A stretch of DNA of 64,000 nucleotides from Pisaster brevispinus (GCA_023634235.1 JAMKCF010000001.1:33904772-33968771), one strand, 5' to 3'; positions 13,701 through 28,700 are shown, counted from the stretch's first letter. The notes: a model not told the origin generated them from the letters alone. Program-made: numbers and translations.

Positions 13701-16700
13701 TTTTACTCTCCTTCTTGTCTTGCCTTTCCCTTTGATCACCCTTAATGTCCCTTTCTCCCTTTTTTGACAAGTGTATTCAGTCTATTTAAAGTCTATTTCC
13801 TTAATTGCTTTGCATTGTTAAAGTTTGTTGTTGTAATTTTCTAATAATTTTCTAATGATTTAATGTAAATTTAGACGCAATTCAATCATCTGATTGTGAT
13901 GTCTTTTTTGTATTTTGAAATAATAAATAAACCATTTATCTATCTATCTATCTATCTATCTAAACTAAAGCTATGGCTTTGGCTGGACGCCGTAATTTAT
14001 CATGCGTTGAAGTATAGGACATCCATAGCAACAACCTTAGCAACAACCTTAGCAACAGCCATAGCCGTGGCTGTAGCCATCAGTTCGGACTTGGCCTAAG
14101 ATTTAAGAAGCAGCCATTGTATTTCATAACTGGTACCTCACATGATCACTGGTCCCAGTCCTTCACCAGACAAATGAGTCGATTTAGAACCTCAACTACT
14201 ATATTCCATTTCCTCTACACACACCTTATAAGCAGTCGTCATGGTAACAGTCACTCTTCCCTGGTACCATTTATCATCCCTGGTCCCAACCCTAGACCAT
14301 ATTGGTGTACCAAGGCCAGTGCCATTCACCGCAGCATACACATTCAACGCATCGATGTCATCCCCCCACATGTGATACCAGAACTCCAGACAACTCTCAG
14401 CTGTTGGTGGCGCTGTGTCGCTCTCCAGCCTGGCCTTCTCACCAACCACTCGAGGAGATGAAGTTTCAATGAAGATGTAGAAGCCCCCAGCTGTGGGGAG
14501 GACATTTTTACAAGTCAATTAATTCTATACATTGAAAATACCTAACATGAGAGAGGAAAGCAAAGTTTGTCAAATAGTATTTGTTTGTTTGTAAGAGTAA
14601 ATTCTTTTCCATCGTCTAGTTTTAAACAATCAACCAATCTTCGTTCACGTCTGTCAATGAAACTTAAACAAATTGTTCCTTGAAACAAAAATTATCTGGT
14701 ACAAATAATTTTGAAAAAACAAGAAACAAAGAAACGTGAAAACTTGTGTGTTTTTCTGATAGACATTATCCTTAACCTTAGTTAACACATTAAAACAAAT
14801 ATTTGTAAGAATGCAGAAACTTCTGTATTTCTCTCACTAACATGATTAAGGCCATGTCCAAATAGGTGGCAACGGCTTTGACTACAGCTAGATTTCCATG
14901 TTATCATGCGTTGAAGTATAGTACGTCCCTAGCAACACCCTTAGTAACAGCCGAAGCTGTAGCCGCCAATTTGGACACGACCCTGACTTACCAGTTCCAG
15001 TTGTGTGATCAACAGTTGGTCCCGTGTCAATGGAAGGTGTTGATGCGCTTGATCTCAACCAATCAAAATCATCGTCAGTTGCATCAGTGTAGTTACACAT
15101 GCCACTTTCAAAATCACAGTCCAATTGAGAAGCAACTGATTAAGAATACATGCATACGTGTTACTACCTAATTCTCAACATTTAACATGGATAACAGGGA
15201 ATTATTACTCTCTAATTCTCAATGTTAAGACCAATTGAGAATGACCTGAATATGGATAACAGGGATTTATTACTCTTTGTTTCTCAAAATCAGTCCAATT
15301 GAGAATGACCTGAGTAGGAACAAGAGATTCTAGTAAGAGTAGCAGTAACATGACCATATAATTTTTTTTTTTTAATAAGAATAAATGAATACGTGTTACT
15401 CCCTAATTCTCAACATTTCAGTCCATTTGAGAATCACCTAAATAAGAATAAATGTTACTCCTAACTCTCAGCATTGTTCTAAACTTGATGATAGAGCTCA
15501 AGATTGAGCCATAGCCCAAGCAGAGGTTTGGGAAAAGGCCCAAGTTCTCCACCTAAACCTTTTCTTACTCCATCTTTCGGCTCATCTTCCAATCTCTCCT
15601 CCACCAACACTTTCAACTTTCCCTAAAATTCCTTCCCGTCTTTACTTGTTTTATTTATGAATTTGTTGATTTTATTACACATCCATCCGCACACTTAGGC
15701 CAACAACAGGATGAATAGGAAACGAGAAGTGTTCAGTTTTAGATGTTTGAGGCAAACCCCAATGGGGAAAACCCACGCAATCAGGTAGGGACTGACAACC
15801 CAATCCACATGCAAGTCTCCAGTCTGAGGTGGGATTTGAACCGGGGTCCACAGAGGTGAAAGGCGGGGAAGGAAATGACTGAGCCAACCTGATCTCTAAT
15901 GTCTTACCTAGACAAGCACCATCAGACAGCCTTGTATCATCCACTGAAATCGTTGCGTTGGTGTTAGCGCCCTCAATGCCTTCCAAATAGACCTGGAACT
16001 CCCCGCTGCTAGTGACAGTTACTGATATTTCATGCCAGATGTTACCATGGTCACCAGTCTCTGTATGGAGTAACGTCATCGTTCCTGTGGCTGTATCCTT
16101 CATGTACACATTCATTGTTCCAACTCCTAAACAAGAAATCATTTTCAAATATAATAGCAAGCGCATTGAGACTTTTGTGTGATGCACTATATGAGGACAG
16201 AAACAACAATCAATTCAAATTTTTCAATTACAAAACCCTGACGATAGCTGCTTGAGGATGCAGTTTAAAAAATCATTGTTTTTAACATCCTTAAAATGTT
16301 AATGACCTGACCCAAAAATAACTGCTTTAAGATAGTCTTTGTAACTAAGTAAGGTTTGCGGTAACACCATGTGAAAATCTCTTTTGAGTAGTGTAGGTTC
16401 TGAAAAGAACCGGTGGTTAACAACTCAACATTTCGATCAGTATGCTCTGATCGTTTTCACATGGTGTAACCGCAAACCTTACTTAGTTAAACTTCCACCA
16501 TGCAAAGTTTCAAATCCTACTTATAGTCTTTGTTAAAAAAAACCTTTTTGTTTCAATCACATAATAATAATAATAATAATAATAAATCTTATAAAGCGCT
16601 GGTATCTAGAAAAAAACTATTCACTGCGCTTGAGATGTTAATGAAGTACCCATCTTCACTGCCTCACTTTTCCTTCTAAGAAGTACACGTGCGACTCACC

Positions 16701-19700
16701 AGTGCCAATCATGGAAAGCCAGAAGTTAAAACAACTTGATCCACTTGAAGACAGACTAAAGTGTTCACTGCTCAGCCAAGCTTTCTTGCCTGTTGGTACA
16801 GTACTGCTCTCTATCAGCATGTAGTAACCTGAAATTGATTTGAAATCGGTATATAATCAATACATTAAATTGAGTAATCAATGCACTGAAGCGTTCACTA
16901 CTGAGCCAAGCTTTCTTGCCTGTTGGTACAGTACTGCTCTCTATCAGCATGTAGTTACCTGAAATGGAATCGATATAAAATCAATAACTAATCAATGGAT
17001 CTAAACTGAGTAATCAATGCACTGAAGTGTTCACTGCTGAGCCAAGTACCTTTCCTGCAGTCTTATTCATATGAACCCACTAGCACTTACGTGCAAATTC
17101 GATGTAAGTCATTTACTCACTAAACAGGGCAGGGACAAGTTACCGGATTATAAAGCAGAACCTGAAAGTCATAACACAACTTTCATTGTGATTATTTTTA
17201 CCCCAAAACATTAGAATCTGAGAGTTGCTTCATGCATAAATCGTTTCTCTTACATTTCTCAATCCGTGGTGTTCATTTGCGAATGCTGCGGCCAGAGATG
17301 CAGTTGGTACCCGCTGTCACCTTGCTTTCACATGCGACTTTTATTGTATCTATTTTTGATAATTTGGCCTTTAAGTCAGCACTATGTTGACAAAAACCAT
17401 GGCCCTACCTTTAAACTGACGACAAAGACAGAGCTCAGTTTCAATCTTACCTTGGTCATTATCATTAGTGTGATCAGTGGGTGGGGCCATAGAAGAGGCA
17501 TCGGCTCCTCGTGTCCTAACAAAGTCAAAATCATCCAGTGTCGCTTCATTCACCCATCCGCAGGTATCAGACTCAAAGTCACAAAAACCTGTTGAAAATA
17601 TACAAATTACCCCTTGAATTTTTCAGAAATAAATAGTTCTTGATAAGTAATTTGAATAGTTATGTTTATTTCTGTGCCATTCTTGACATTATATGAGTAC
17701 AATAAATAATCTGTTGTAAACAACAACTTACAAAAAAAAGTTTTAGCCTGAAATTTATGAATTTGACACAGCCTGTTTTGAAGTCATGGGAAGCTAGATT
17801 CCTGAGAATGTGAGGGCATTATATTTTAAAATCTAATTTGCATAGTTTTATTGTTCATGATGTTCACAGCTACCCACCTGGAGGGTCACATGGTCCTACG
17901 GTGATATCAATATCATCCAGGGCTATTTCACCGCTTTGACTGGTACCCAGCATTCCTTCAATCACAGCCTGTCAATGAGAACAAATCCAAAAAGTCAATC
18001 TAGATATCTTGGACAATTTCAACAAAATAGGCTTAAATTTGCAAAGCTACTAATAATAACAGTAGTAGTGACTTATTTTATTGCGCTCAGATCAGTCATG
18101 CAGCTTGGCGCTCCAACATTATTACCCTTGGTCACTGGGCCATTTATTTCATTCCTTAAACCATCTCAGCTCCCTGGGGAGTATACAGCCTGTGCTGCCA
18201 AATATGTAGCGCACTAAGCTAAATCAATCACAAGAACCATCTCTGCCCTCACAGGTACCCATTTACCCCTGGGTGAAGAGAAGCAGCTAAAAGTGTCTTG
18301 ATCAAGAACAAAAGTGTCATGACCGGGATTCAAACCCACACCCTGATCTGCTCTTTATGTGAACCAACCTACACATGAAATAACAAACCTGTGAAAGTTT
18401 AAGCTCAATTGGTCATCAGAGTCACAAGAACATAGTGAATAAAAAACTTATATGGACTCGAGAGATCAAAACTCATTATTTTACTCATTCTAAAAAAACT
18501 AAAGCATTTTAAGCACAGATATTTCAAGGGAAGTTTTCCTCCATGACTATCTTTATACCATTTAAGTAATGTACAAATCTGTGAATATTTCTATTTTCAA
18601 CCTCACCAAAGTTTTGCAACCCTTTAAGTTTGAAATTAATCAATGAAAACATAAAATTCCGAACTCTGTACCTAGTCTTTCACTCGACTTACCCTGAATT
18701 CCTGCGTATCATTCATCAATGTGACCGTTCCATATCGCCAGACATCATCCTGGTCCCCTGTCTTCTCAAACAACACTGGTCCCAACACACCATCCACAAT
18801 GGTATAAACCCTGAGAGCTCCGATGTTGACTCCGTGCATGTGATACCAGAATTTCAGACATTCACCGATGGGGGAAGATTGGAAGTAGCCAGAGTACATG
18901 GCGGCACGGTCAAGGTCTTGTCCCAAGGTTGGGTTCAAGTACATGATATAACCTTCAAAACAAACAACACATTGTACTTAAATTATTCTTATTATTATAT
19001 ATCTCTGATAATGAAACCAAGGATGCCTCATAAGTGAACTTAATCACTGTAGCTCACAAGCCTGAGGAAACCTGTAAACAACGGTGCTTGCTATGTGAAC
19101 CAGAAACAACGAGATTAAACTCTACTCTTCCATGATAAGTGTTCTAGGTTCTTTCAAATTTCACCTGACCCCCTTATGTGCCCCCTGTGAAGTCAAGCAC
19201 TAAAACTAATCCAGTGAAATTGGCACCAAATGAAGCAAGAAGAGTGAATTTTCAAGTACATATGAGAAAATCTTATCTATATTGCTTCCTGATAAAACAA
19301 TGGGCAATTTTAAAAGTGTATGGGGTTTTTTTTACTCACTGTAGTGACCTCATTGCCAGTCCATATAAAAAACTAGTGACACAATTTACAATGATCTAAA
19401 ACTATTTTATGGACTTACCGTTTGGCGTTCCTGTTGTCTTGTCAACAAGTTGGCTAGGAAAATGAGAAACAGCTGAAGCTTGGAGTCTTGACCAATCAAA
19501 TTGATCTGCTGCAGACTCCTGCGTCCAATCACAGCTGTCTATTTCGAATGTGCAGGTCCCTATCAAATGGGAACATACAACACAAAGCCTTCAGTGGAGG
19601 GAATAACTTTGGTAATTACTCCCCAAATTAATGACCGTAAAAACTTACTTGGTAAGAAGCACTGCAGCTGTTGATAATGTGTAACATTTTGAGAAACGAT

Positions 19701-22700
19701 TCCCTTCTGAGGAATGGGTTTTTAGAGAAAGAGACTTAAAAAAATGACAATCTCATGAAACGTTTCTTAAATTATGTATTCCAATTACTGATTAATTTTC
19801 CTGCGTGGAAATAAATGCTACCCCCTTTTGAAATGAAACTTTCACAGGTCAGTTTTATTGTATATTATCTACATCTGTTCGAAAAACCTGGTTGGTGGGC
19901 AAGATCCAGAAGTATAGAGTATATCATTAACTGATATATCACTTTAAATACTAGGGAGGCATTGTAGAGTGGACTTACTGATTGGTGGGCAAGATCCAGA
20001 AGTATAGAGTATATCATCAACTGATATATCACTTTAAATACTAGGGAGGCATTGTAGAGTGGACTTACTGATTGGTGGCCAAGATCCAGAAGTATAGAGT
20101 ATATCATCAACTGATATATCACTTTAAATAGTAAGGAGGCATTGTAGAGTGGACTTACTGATTGGTGGGCAAGATCCAGAAGTATAGAGTATATCATCAA
20201 CTGATATATCACTTTGATAGGTTGTGCCAACAACAGCTTCCAGAATAACCTGACAGTGAAAAGGAAGACAATCTTTATTTAGTTTTACTTACACACCTTG
20301 TAGTTACCCTATATAGATCTTTCTTTATCTGTATAAGCATCACCATGCGCCCACACATGATGAATACTATGAAATTTTTACCCATTTTCTACAGTAAAAA
20401 TTACTGAAAAAGAAATGTCATTTTGACTTAGAAATGCAGATAATAGACACTTTGTTAACGTGATGGGAAACAATAGAAAATGCTAACTCATCCTCCCGGG
20501 CTCACTTTTAGATACATTGGTTTGAGTAAGAGAGGCAGGGGTGAGACTACTCACACTAGTCTACCCCTACCCCAAATCTGCTCCAAATCTGTTGGCCAAG
20601 GAGCCTTTGGTTATACTGGCCCCCGCCTTTGGAACGACCTTCCCTACAATATCCGCTCTTCTACCACAGCTGCTACATTTAAGAAATTGCTCAAAACTGC
20701 ACTGTATCGATTCTAACTCATGTTCCATCCTCACAGCGCCTCGATCTACATGTAGTATCTAGGATTTGTGCGCTATATAAGAACCTATTATTATTATTAT
20801 TATTGTTATTACCCCAGAGAAACTTGAGCAGCACCTGCTATTTATGGTAAATCACTTCTCAACTCTACACAGAGTAACAGTTAAGTCTGAACTCGGATAA
20901 GAGTCAGAAATGTCTAATCCTTGGAGAGATGTAACTCGATGACTTACATTGAATTGAACTGGAGATGCAACTGTATCCCTAGCAACCTTCCATGCATCTT
21001 CCTGGGAACCAGCTAAACTCCAAACCGGTGTCCGTACATTTGATACTGATGTATACAGATTCAGTGAACCAACTCCACCTCCAAACATGTGATACCAGAA
21101 CTCAATGCAGGCTGACCCAGGGCTAGTAGGAAAAAGGTTACTGGAGATGAGACTAGCAGCATCATCAACTACTTGTGGAGCTGAGGCTTCAATGAAGGCG
21201 TAATAACCACCTAGTAGAGAATCAGTAAAACAATCAATTTGTCATCAACTACAAGTAGAAAAGAAGCCTCAATGAAGGCATAATAAGGTTGTGTCCGAAT
21301 TGGCGGCTACAGCTACGGCTACTGCTAGATTTCCACATCACCATGCATTGAAGTATAGGCAGCCCTCAGCAACACCCTTAGCAACAGTTGTAGCCGTAAC
21401 TGTAGCCGCCAATTCAGATACGGCCTAAATCCCTACATGAAGTAGACAGCCATTAAAAAAAAAAAGTGTTATAAAATACATAATGACTAGCATAATTCTG
21501 TCACAAGTGGCCATCTATCCCCCTCGGCCTGTGATTGACCAGAAGAGGCACCTGATAAACTGCTGATTACTGAATAGTAACAAAAGAACAATTAAAGGCA
21601 ATGAGTAATTCAGGAAGTGTGGCAATAAAAAGAGTGCGAGAGTGACATGGGAGGTTTTTTCACAGTTTGTCAAGTGCACGTGTGGCAGGAGATTCTGTCC
21701 CCCCTGAGATTCTGTCCACCATACGGCAAACTGTGTACAAACTTCTTCTGATAGCGCCCTCTTTTGACTCAACCTCCTCCAGCCCATGTTAATTTCCCAT
21801 ATGAGGGACAGAATCTCCAGCGGACAGATTTCCCTATGACACCAGCACTCTTAGATTTACAAACCCTGGCATATGACACCACAAGCTCAAACAGCGCCCT
21901 CACTGAGGGCAAATGAACGTTTATCATTGGCCGAGAGCTGTGCGTGGTGTGTACAAACGAGCACATTTCCATTGTTTGTCTTCAACATTAGTGGCCAATG
22001 CAAGAGGTCTGTTACATTCTTATGCAGTTGCTATGGTGATATTCAATTAGATAAACAGTATGAAGAAAAAGTTCTACTTACCAGCAGCATTGTGCTCTGA
22101 TGTGGGTCCAGTCCCTGATGACGGAGTTGAGGTCGTTGTTAACGTCCAATCAAATACATCCGTGACATCTTGAGTCCATGAACACAAGAGGGCTTCAAAG
22201 TCACATGTGCAGTTGTTGACGTAAAGGAAAGGATCTGCTGCTATTGGTTGAGCTGAAATGACAATGTAAGTTTTGAGATAGAGCAAAATATGCAAAAAAA
22301 ATGATCTCTATTAAAGGTGTAACAATAAGTCAACTTACCTTGGCTTTTTCTAAACGTCACTTATTTCAACTTGTGTTAACGTTTGAAGTTTAACTTCATT
22401 GGTACTGTATTTACCTGGGCTTTCATTTCAAAAGTCTTGATTTAAGACACAGATATTTCATAAAAAAGAAAGAAAAGGGCATCGCGCCAATGGCACAAAT
22501 GAGGGGAATTTTAAAATAATTTTTTAGACCCAAATTTGATGGTGAGAGGCCGTCTCTGCTACCCACACTCTGCTGATCAGAAACACTTCCATGCTAAGCA
22601 ACAAATAGCAGGATACCAGTCAAAAAATGGTGTAGGGAACATGGTACTTGGGCTGGTAACCTTATTCTGGTAAGCATGTTGTGCTTAAGCAGCTTTATGA

Positions 22701-25700
22701 AATCAAACCCAGAGCTTGTGTCCGGTGCTCTTAACCGCTCGGCCATGACTCGCTACAATGTTACGGTTAACTGTGGAAGACGGTGAATTAACGGTCAGAT
22801 TAGAGCGACTTACTGGCACAGGTTCCACTGACAAGTTCAATGTCATCAATAGCGATGTCTCCAAGGTATGTTATCCCTACAATACCTTGGAAGATAATCT
22901 GTAACAGATAAAATATCATTATAAAAGCTTGCCACAAAATCAACGTCTGCACAATGGGGAAAAAAAACCCAAAACACAAATCACATATTGCTTTCCTTCC
23001 TAAATTCCTAAATTACATCCTTAAAACTGACATTTCTTTATTGTTTAATTTTGCACACACAAACCTAGGACATATCACTTCAAATTTATGGTCTCTTTTC
23101 CACGCTCAAAACTAGAGGTTTTGACCTCTAATAAAGTCTTTCAAAAATCAAAAGACACTCGACTCTCAGCTAAGAAATTATTTCTGGTCTATACAGCAAG
23201 CTTTGGTTTGCATTTAAAGCAAAGGTTTTGCGAATCTGTGTTACTGTAAGGAAGAAACTTGTGAGAAGAAAAATCAAATTCAGTTCAGTATTTAAGATGA
23301 TTATTTATCTTGAGAAAACTTTGTCCAAGGATGACCAAGTCACAAGGAAAATTTGTTAGATTATTCTTGGGTTACTTTTGTTGAAAGTTGACTAAATATT
23401 CAACAAACCTGAAAAGGTAGAGTCTCTGACACCTCAAACTGCCCACCCAGCCAGTTATATTCATCGATACTCTGCTGGCCGCTTACCAGCCATCTCAATG
23501 TGACTGCTTCGTTGGCTGTAGATGGCTCTGTAACCACGGAAACACTAAGCTCACCAATATCAGTACCAAACATGTGATACCAGAAAGTCAAGCAGATTGG
23601 GCCGTCACCAACGTCAGGAACAATCTCTGGGCTCCTGAAGATAGCCGTGTCACCAACAACTCTAGGGGAGCTAGTTTCTGTGTACATGTAAAAACCTACA
23701 CAGGGACACATCCCAGCAGAAAAAAAACCCAATCTGATTTAATAACATCTTTCGTTTCAATAGTTATAGTAATAATTTGGAAGGCTAATCATCCTTACTC
23801 TCAGCTGAGAAGCTGAATTGTGAAGGACACGGCTACGTGTTGAAGCTGCAGGCATGCAAGTGTTCCCTTTGAATGCAAGCCACATTGACCTATATGACCA
23901 AGGAGCACAGCCTGAGATCAAAAGTGTTTAATTTTTTCAGAAGGAGGAATGCCGGAGGGCCCGGAGAACAACCCTCATGGCATAAGAGAGAACCAACGCA
24001 CAACTTTACTCACAAATGACCCTAGCCGGAAGTCGAACCAGGGCCACAGTGGTGAGAAGCGAGCGCTTTACACACAAGCCAACCATGGCACGATGAAGGA
24101 TATCAAGCAAGGTGAACACTTCCGGCCAAAGCCAAGGTGTGGCAACTACTTATAATGGCTTGTGAACACCGCCCTCTACTGACAGGTTATGTGACATCAT
24201 TTACTGCTTTGACTGACTGTTGTATGATCATGAGCTGGTCCAGTGTATGTATTTGTAATACCGCCCTCTACTGACAGGTAGAGATGTAACGTCACTTACC
24301 GCTTTGACTAACTGTTGTATGATCAACGGCTGGTCCAGTGTATGTACTTGTAGTCGATCCACTTAAGCGCAGCCAATCAAATTCATCGCCTGTGATGTCA
24401 TTGGTCCACAGACAGGTTCCTGACTCAAAATCACAGTTCTCTGGAAAAACATTGCATTCCATTCAAGTAAATATAAATAATGACTTCAGCTCATTTTGTA
24501 CATATGTAATTAAAGGGACACGTTGCCTTGGATTGGGCAATTTGGGCTGTAAAAAGCGTTTGTTACTTCATGACCTAATACTGTCCGCCATTTAGTAGAA
24601 CCAAGTGCCACGACAGGGACTCGAACCCATATTCTACTCATCAGAAACACCAAAACTTGAGTTCGGTGCTCTTAACCGCTTGGCCACAACACGCCACAAG
24701 TTGTCTCAAGCACAGATTGTCTTGCACAGGTTGTCTTGAACAAATACTTTTACAGATAACATTGGCCTGCTGACATTTAAGTTAAATGATTTAAGACATT
24801 TTGATAAATTAGTAGCTGGGTTCTAAATACTGTACATAAAGAAAACGATGCTTAGGGCAATTCAAATTTTCCTGCATATATACCTTGGTAAGGACATCTT
24901 CCTAGTGTAAAACCAACATCATCAATAGCGATATCACTGCGTTCCCCGGTACCCACTATGCCTTCAAACACCAGCTGATACGGAACCAATGAAGTCACTC
25001 TGGCATAACCAACTGACCACAGGTTGCCTAGGTTACCGCTACGAGTCCACAGGACTGCCTGGGATGATGTGCTTGTAATCTGAAATCAAATCAGATCAAA
25101 ATTCATTTGACAAATATAACGTGGTTTTGAGGCTGGACAGATGATCCTGAATGTAGTGGAAGTTGACAAAGTAGTCTGGAGACAAGGCAAAGAGAACAAG
25201 TCCACGTTTTATGTGTACTGACTAAACTAGTGCAGTTTGGTGCATCGATGATGCAGTGATTACATAAATGGTGGTATGTTTGTCTGACAGTGTGGTCAGG
25301 GCTCGAAATTAACACTGGACTGCAGGCCAGAGGCCAGTGTTTTGGGGATCGGGCCAGTAGACTCATGACTGGACAAGTACATCGGTCTTGTGTGTTTGAA
25401 TAATAATACCCAGCCCCATCTTTATTTCTAAAAATTATGTTCAAATGTTGACTGAATCTGACTGTTGGTTGAATCTGATAAATATATTTTAATTCTGTTG
25501 AGTATTTATGAAAGCTGTACCCATAAGAACATAATCAAAACAGTTTATAGTGACACAGTGTAGGTTTTTGTTCTCATTTTGTTTCTGGTCTTGTGAACAA
25601 ATTTCTGTTCCAACAAAAGTTTTGAGCTACAAGCCCTGCAGTCACGTGAATTTTTCCCCCAAACCGAGCCCTGCAGATACTTTGAGCAACAGTGACACCA

Positions 25701-28700
25701 TATAGTGCGGAGTGCTATCTGCCAGGTCAGCACACTTACCTTGACATTCAATGTTCCCATCTGATCTCCATACATGTGATACTGGAAGAACCAGCAGTAG
25801 CTACTAATGCCTGGACTAGGGGTCACCACAGAGGTCATTAGTCTAGCTACTGACCCTACTGACTGCCCAGATGCTTCAACATACATGTAATTGCCTTCAG
25901 GAAAAACAAATGGAGAAAGTGAAATATGGTGAGGCAGGGTCCGAATTAGCAGCAGCTGCTATGGCTATGGCTGTTGCTAAGGGCTGTTGCTAAGGGCTGT
26001 TGCTATGGGCTTCCCATTCTTCTTTTTTAAGTTATGATCAAGCCACAGCGGCAGTTGTAGCCGCTAATTTGGACCTAGCCTAAGCCTTTGACACAGTAAC
26101 CATCAAGGATGGCACATACAGTCTTATGCAGTCTTGGGATAAGTCGTACAATTAGTGCAGTGAGGCGCTTTTTGGCAGTGTGATGACATATGCGAGGGGT
26201 CTATAGCGACAAACTTTCCACAATCAGGGAGATCTTCAAATCTGTTCATCAGAACATGGAAAAATTTGTTTATTTTCAGGGAACTTTCTGCAAAAACAGG
26301 GAGAGTTGGCAGCTCTGTTACCCCCTTACCATAATCTGTTCCATAGGAGACGTCCACTGAGGGTCCAGTATTTGCGGATGTTGTTGCTCCGCTGTTCTGC
26401 ACCCAATCAAAATCATCCGTGCCATCTTGGACGAAATTACAGATGTCTAAATTCTGGAACTCACAAAACTCTCTCGCTGTTCACAAAAAAAGGAGAAAGA
26501 ATAGAACCGGTCATTAATAATGAAATGAGATGAGATTTTAAAGGTTTTATACGGATTGGTAGAGCTGACAACGTAGTCGCAGACAGTTTTTATGTTTTGT
26601 GTGATAAAAAAATATACATGACCTGTGAAAATTTGGGCTTAATCCGTTATGTGAGTCAGGAAAAAATAGTGAAAAAAAAACACGCAGGACCCCATTTCAG
26701 TAAAAACCTCAGCACAAATCTGAATTAAAATTTTAGTCTGGAATGAAACCTACCAGGGCAATCTCCATTGGTTACGGTGATGTCATCAATAGCAATATCT
26801 GATAGGTAAGTCGAACCAACCACTCCCTCGAACACAACCTGAACAAAAAATCAAACAATGTAGGGCTGTCATATTATTTTAATATTTCAAGTTTGACTTT
26901 TGTCATTTTGTGGCATGTCGAGGCCGCTCAGCCTCTATTTCATTACCAGAAGTATACAGGAATAATAATTAAGAGAGTACTTTGGTTCTGTTCTTTGTCT
27001 TGTTTGGCAAATCCAGTACATCAGTTTATTTATTTGAACATTTCAGAAGTCTTGGTTGTGCCATTTTTGGGAGTCAATATCCCCCATGATTAACAGTGTA
27101 GTGCGCAGTTTAGGCAATGTAGCGTTTACATGTCACTGACTTCCCAAAAGTGGAGCCTGGCAGACAACTCCCGCGTGTTGGTGCAAAGGGTCAACTAGTA
27201 CATTTAGTACGGTAACTATCCAGTGCCAGGCTACCAAACACCAGTTCACTTCAAAATGCAACACTATCTTCTGAGATTAGCAGGGTTTTTTAACTGTGTT
27301 TCATTTTTAAAATAATGCGTTTAGCAAGATGGGGATTAGGGTTAATAAAGTAATGATCTTCACCTGAAAGTCAGCGGTAGGGCTGATACTAAAATCTCCT
27401 TGGTACCACTGGTCAAGCTTAGTCCCAGATCTCGTCCACTTTGCTGTTCCGAGTCCATTCAACGTCTTGATATAAATATTAAGATCTTGAACATGATCTC
27501 CAAACATATGATACCAGAATGTTACACACATCTGATTGCTACGGTTAGGTATAAGACCACTCTCCAGTCGTGCCACCTCATCCTGAACACGAGGGCTTGA
27601 AGTCTCAATGTACATGTAGAAGCCAGTAGCTATAACATAAGGGGATGAGATATGAGAGTGAGGTTGAAGTTGTAATTTGCAGGCCTGGAATTTCATATCT
27701 GAGAGGGCAAAGATGTTTTCATTTTGTAAAGGGCACTTCCGTTGGAAGTCTTAAAGTCTATGGGAAACTTTTGAAGGGGCATCACGGCCAAGACCAGGGG
27801 CAACAGAGGCCAGAACCTCCAAGGCCTTCATGTAATTCCAGGCCTGTATTAGAAACATTCAGTGATTGTGGGAAGCAATCAAGTAGCCAGCCGGACCAGT
27901 TGGACAGAATTTGGACTGGTCCTTGGGTGTTTAAACTTGCATTTGGCCAGCAGACCACTGCTATAATAAAGCATGGACTTTTAATCCAGTAATAGTTTTA
28001 ATGTTCAAGATCTGTGGTCTGGAAGAGATTCTCTTAAAAGTTGAGCCTCTTAGATGCCTGCTTGAAAACTCTTAGAAAAATGTTCAGCTCTACAATAGAC
28101 TCCTTGCATTGGCAATCTTCTTTAGCATGTCAAACACACAATGTTGAGGGTGAGTTCAAACAATGGAAACATGCAAGCGCGCACGTGCTACGCACAACTC
28201 TCAGCCAATGACAGGTCTTTCTTTGACCTCATTGAGGGCGCTCAGTGATAGGTCTTTCTTTGACCTCATTGAGGGCGCTCAGTGATAGGTCTTCCTTTGA
28301 CCTCAGTGAGAGCGCTCAGTGATAGGTCTTCCTTTGACCTCAGTGAGGGCGCTCAGTGATAGGTCTTCCTTTGACCTCAGTGAGGGTGCTCAGTGATAGG
28401 TCTTCCTTTGACCTCAGTGAGGGCGCTCAGTGATAGGTCTTCCTTTGACCTCAGTGAGGGCGCTCAGTGATAGGTCTTCCTTTGACCTCAGTGAGGGCGC
28501 TCAGTGATAGGTCTTCCTTTGACCTCAGTAAGGGTGCTCAGTGATAGGTCTTCCTTTGACCTCAGCGAGGGCGCTCAGTGATAGGTCTTCCTTTGACCTC
28601 AGTGAGGGCGCTCAGTGATAGGTCTTCCTTTGACCTCAGTGAGGACGCTCAGTGATAGGTCCTCCTTTGACCTCAGTGAGGGCGCTCAGTGATAGGTCTT

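Noticed and set aside
19865..20233. 122-codon frame with a 30-residue repeat ([15 protein letters not shown] type)
   Set aside because: An artefact of the 90-bp tandem copies read out of the MAM frame; the real exon C occupies another frame.
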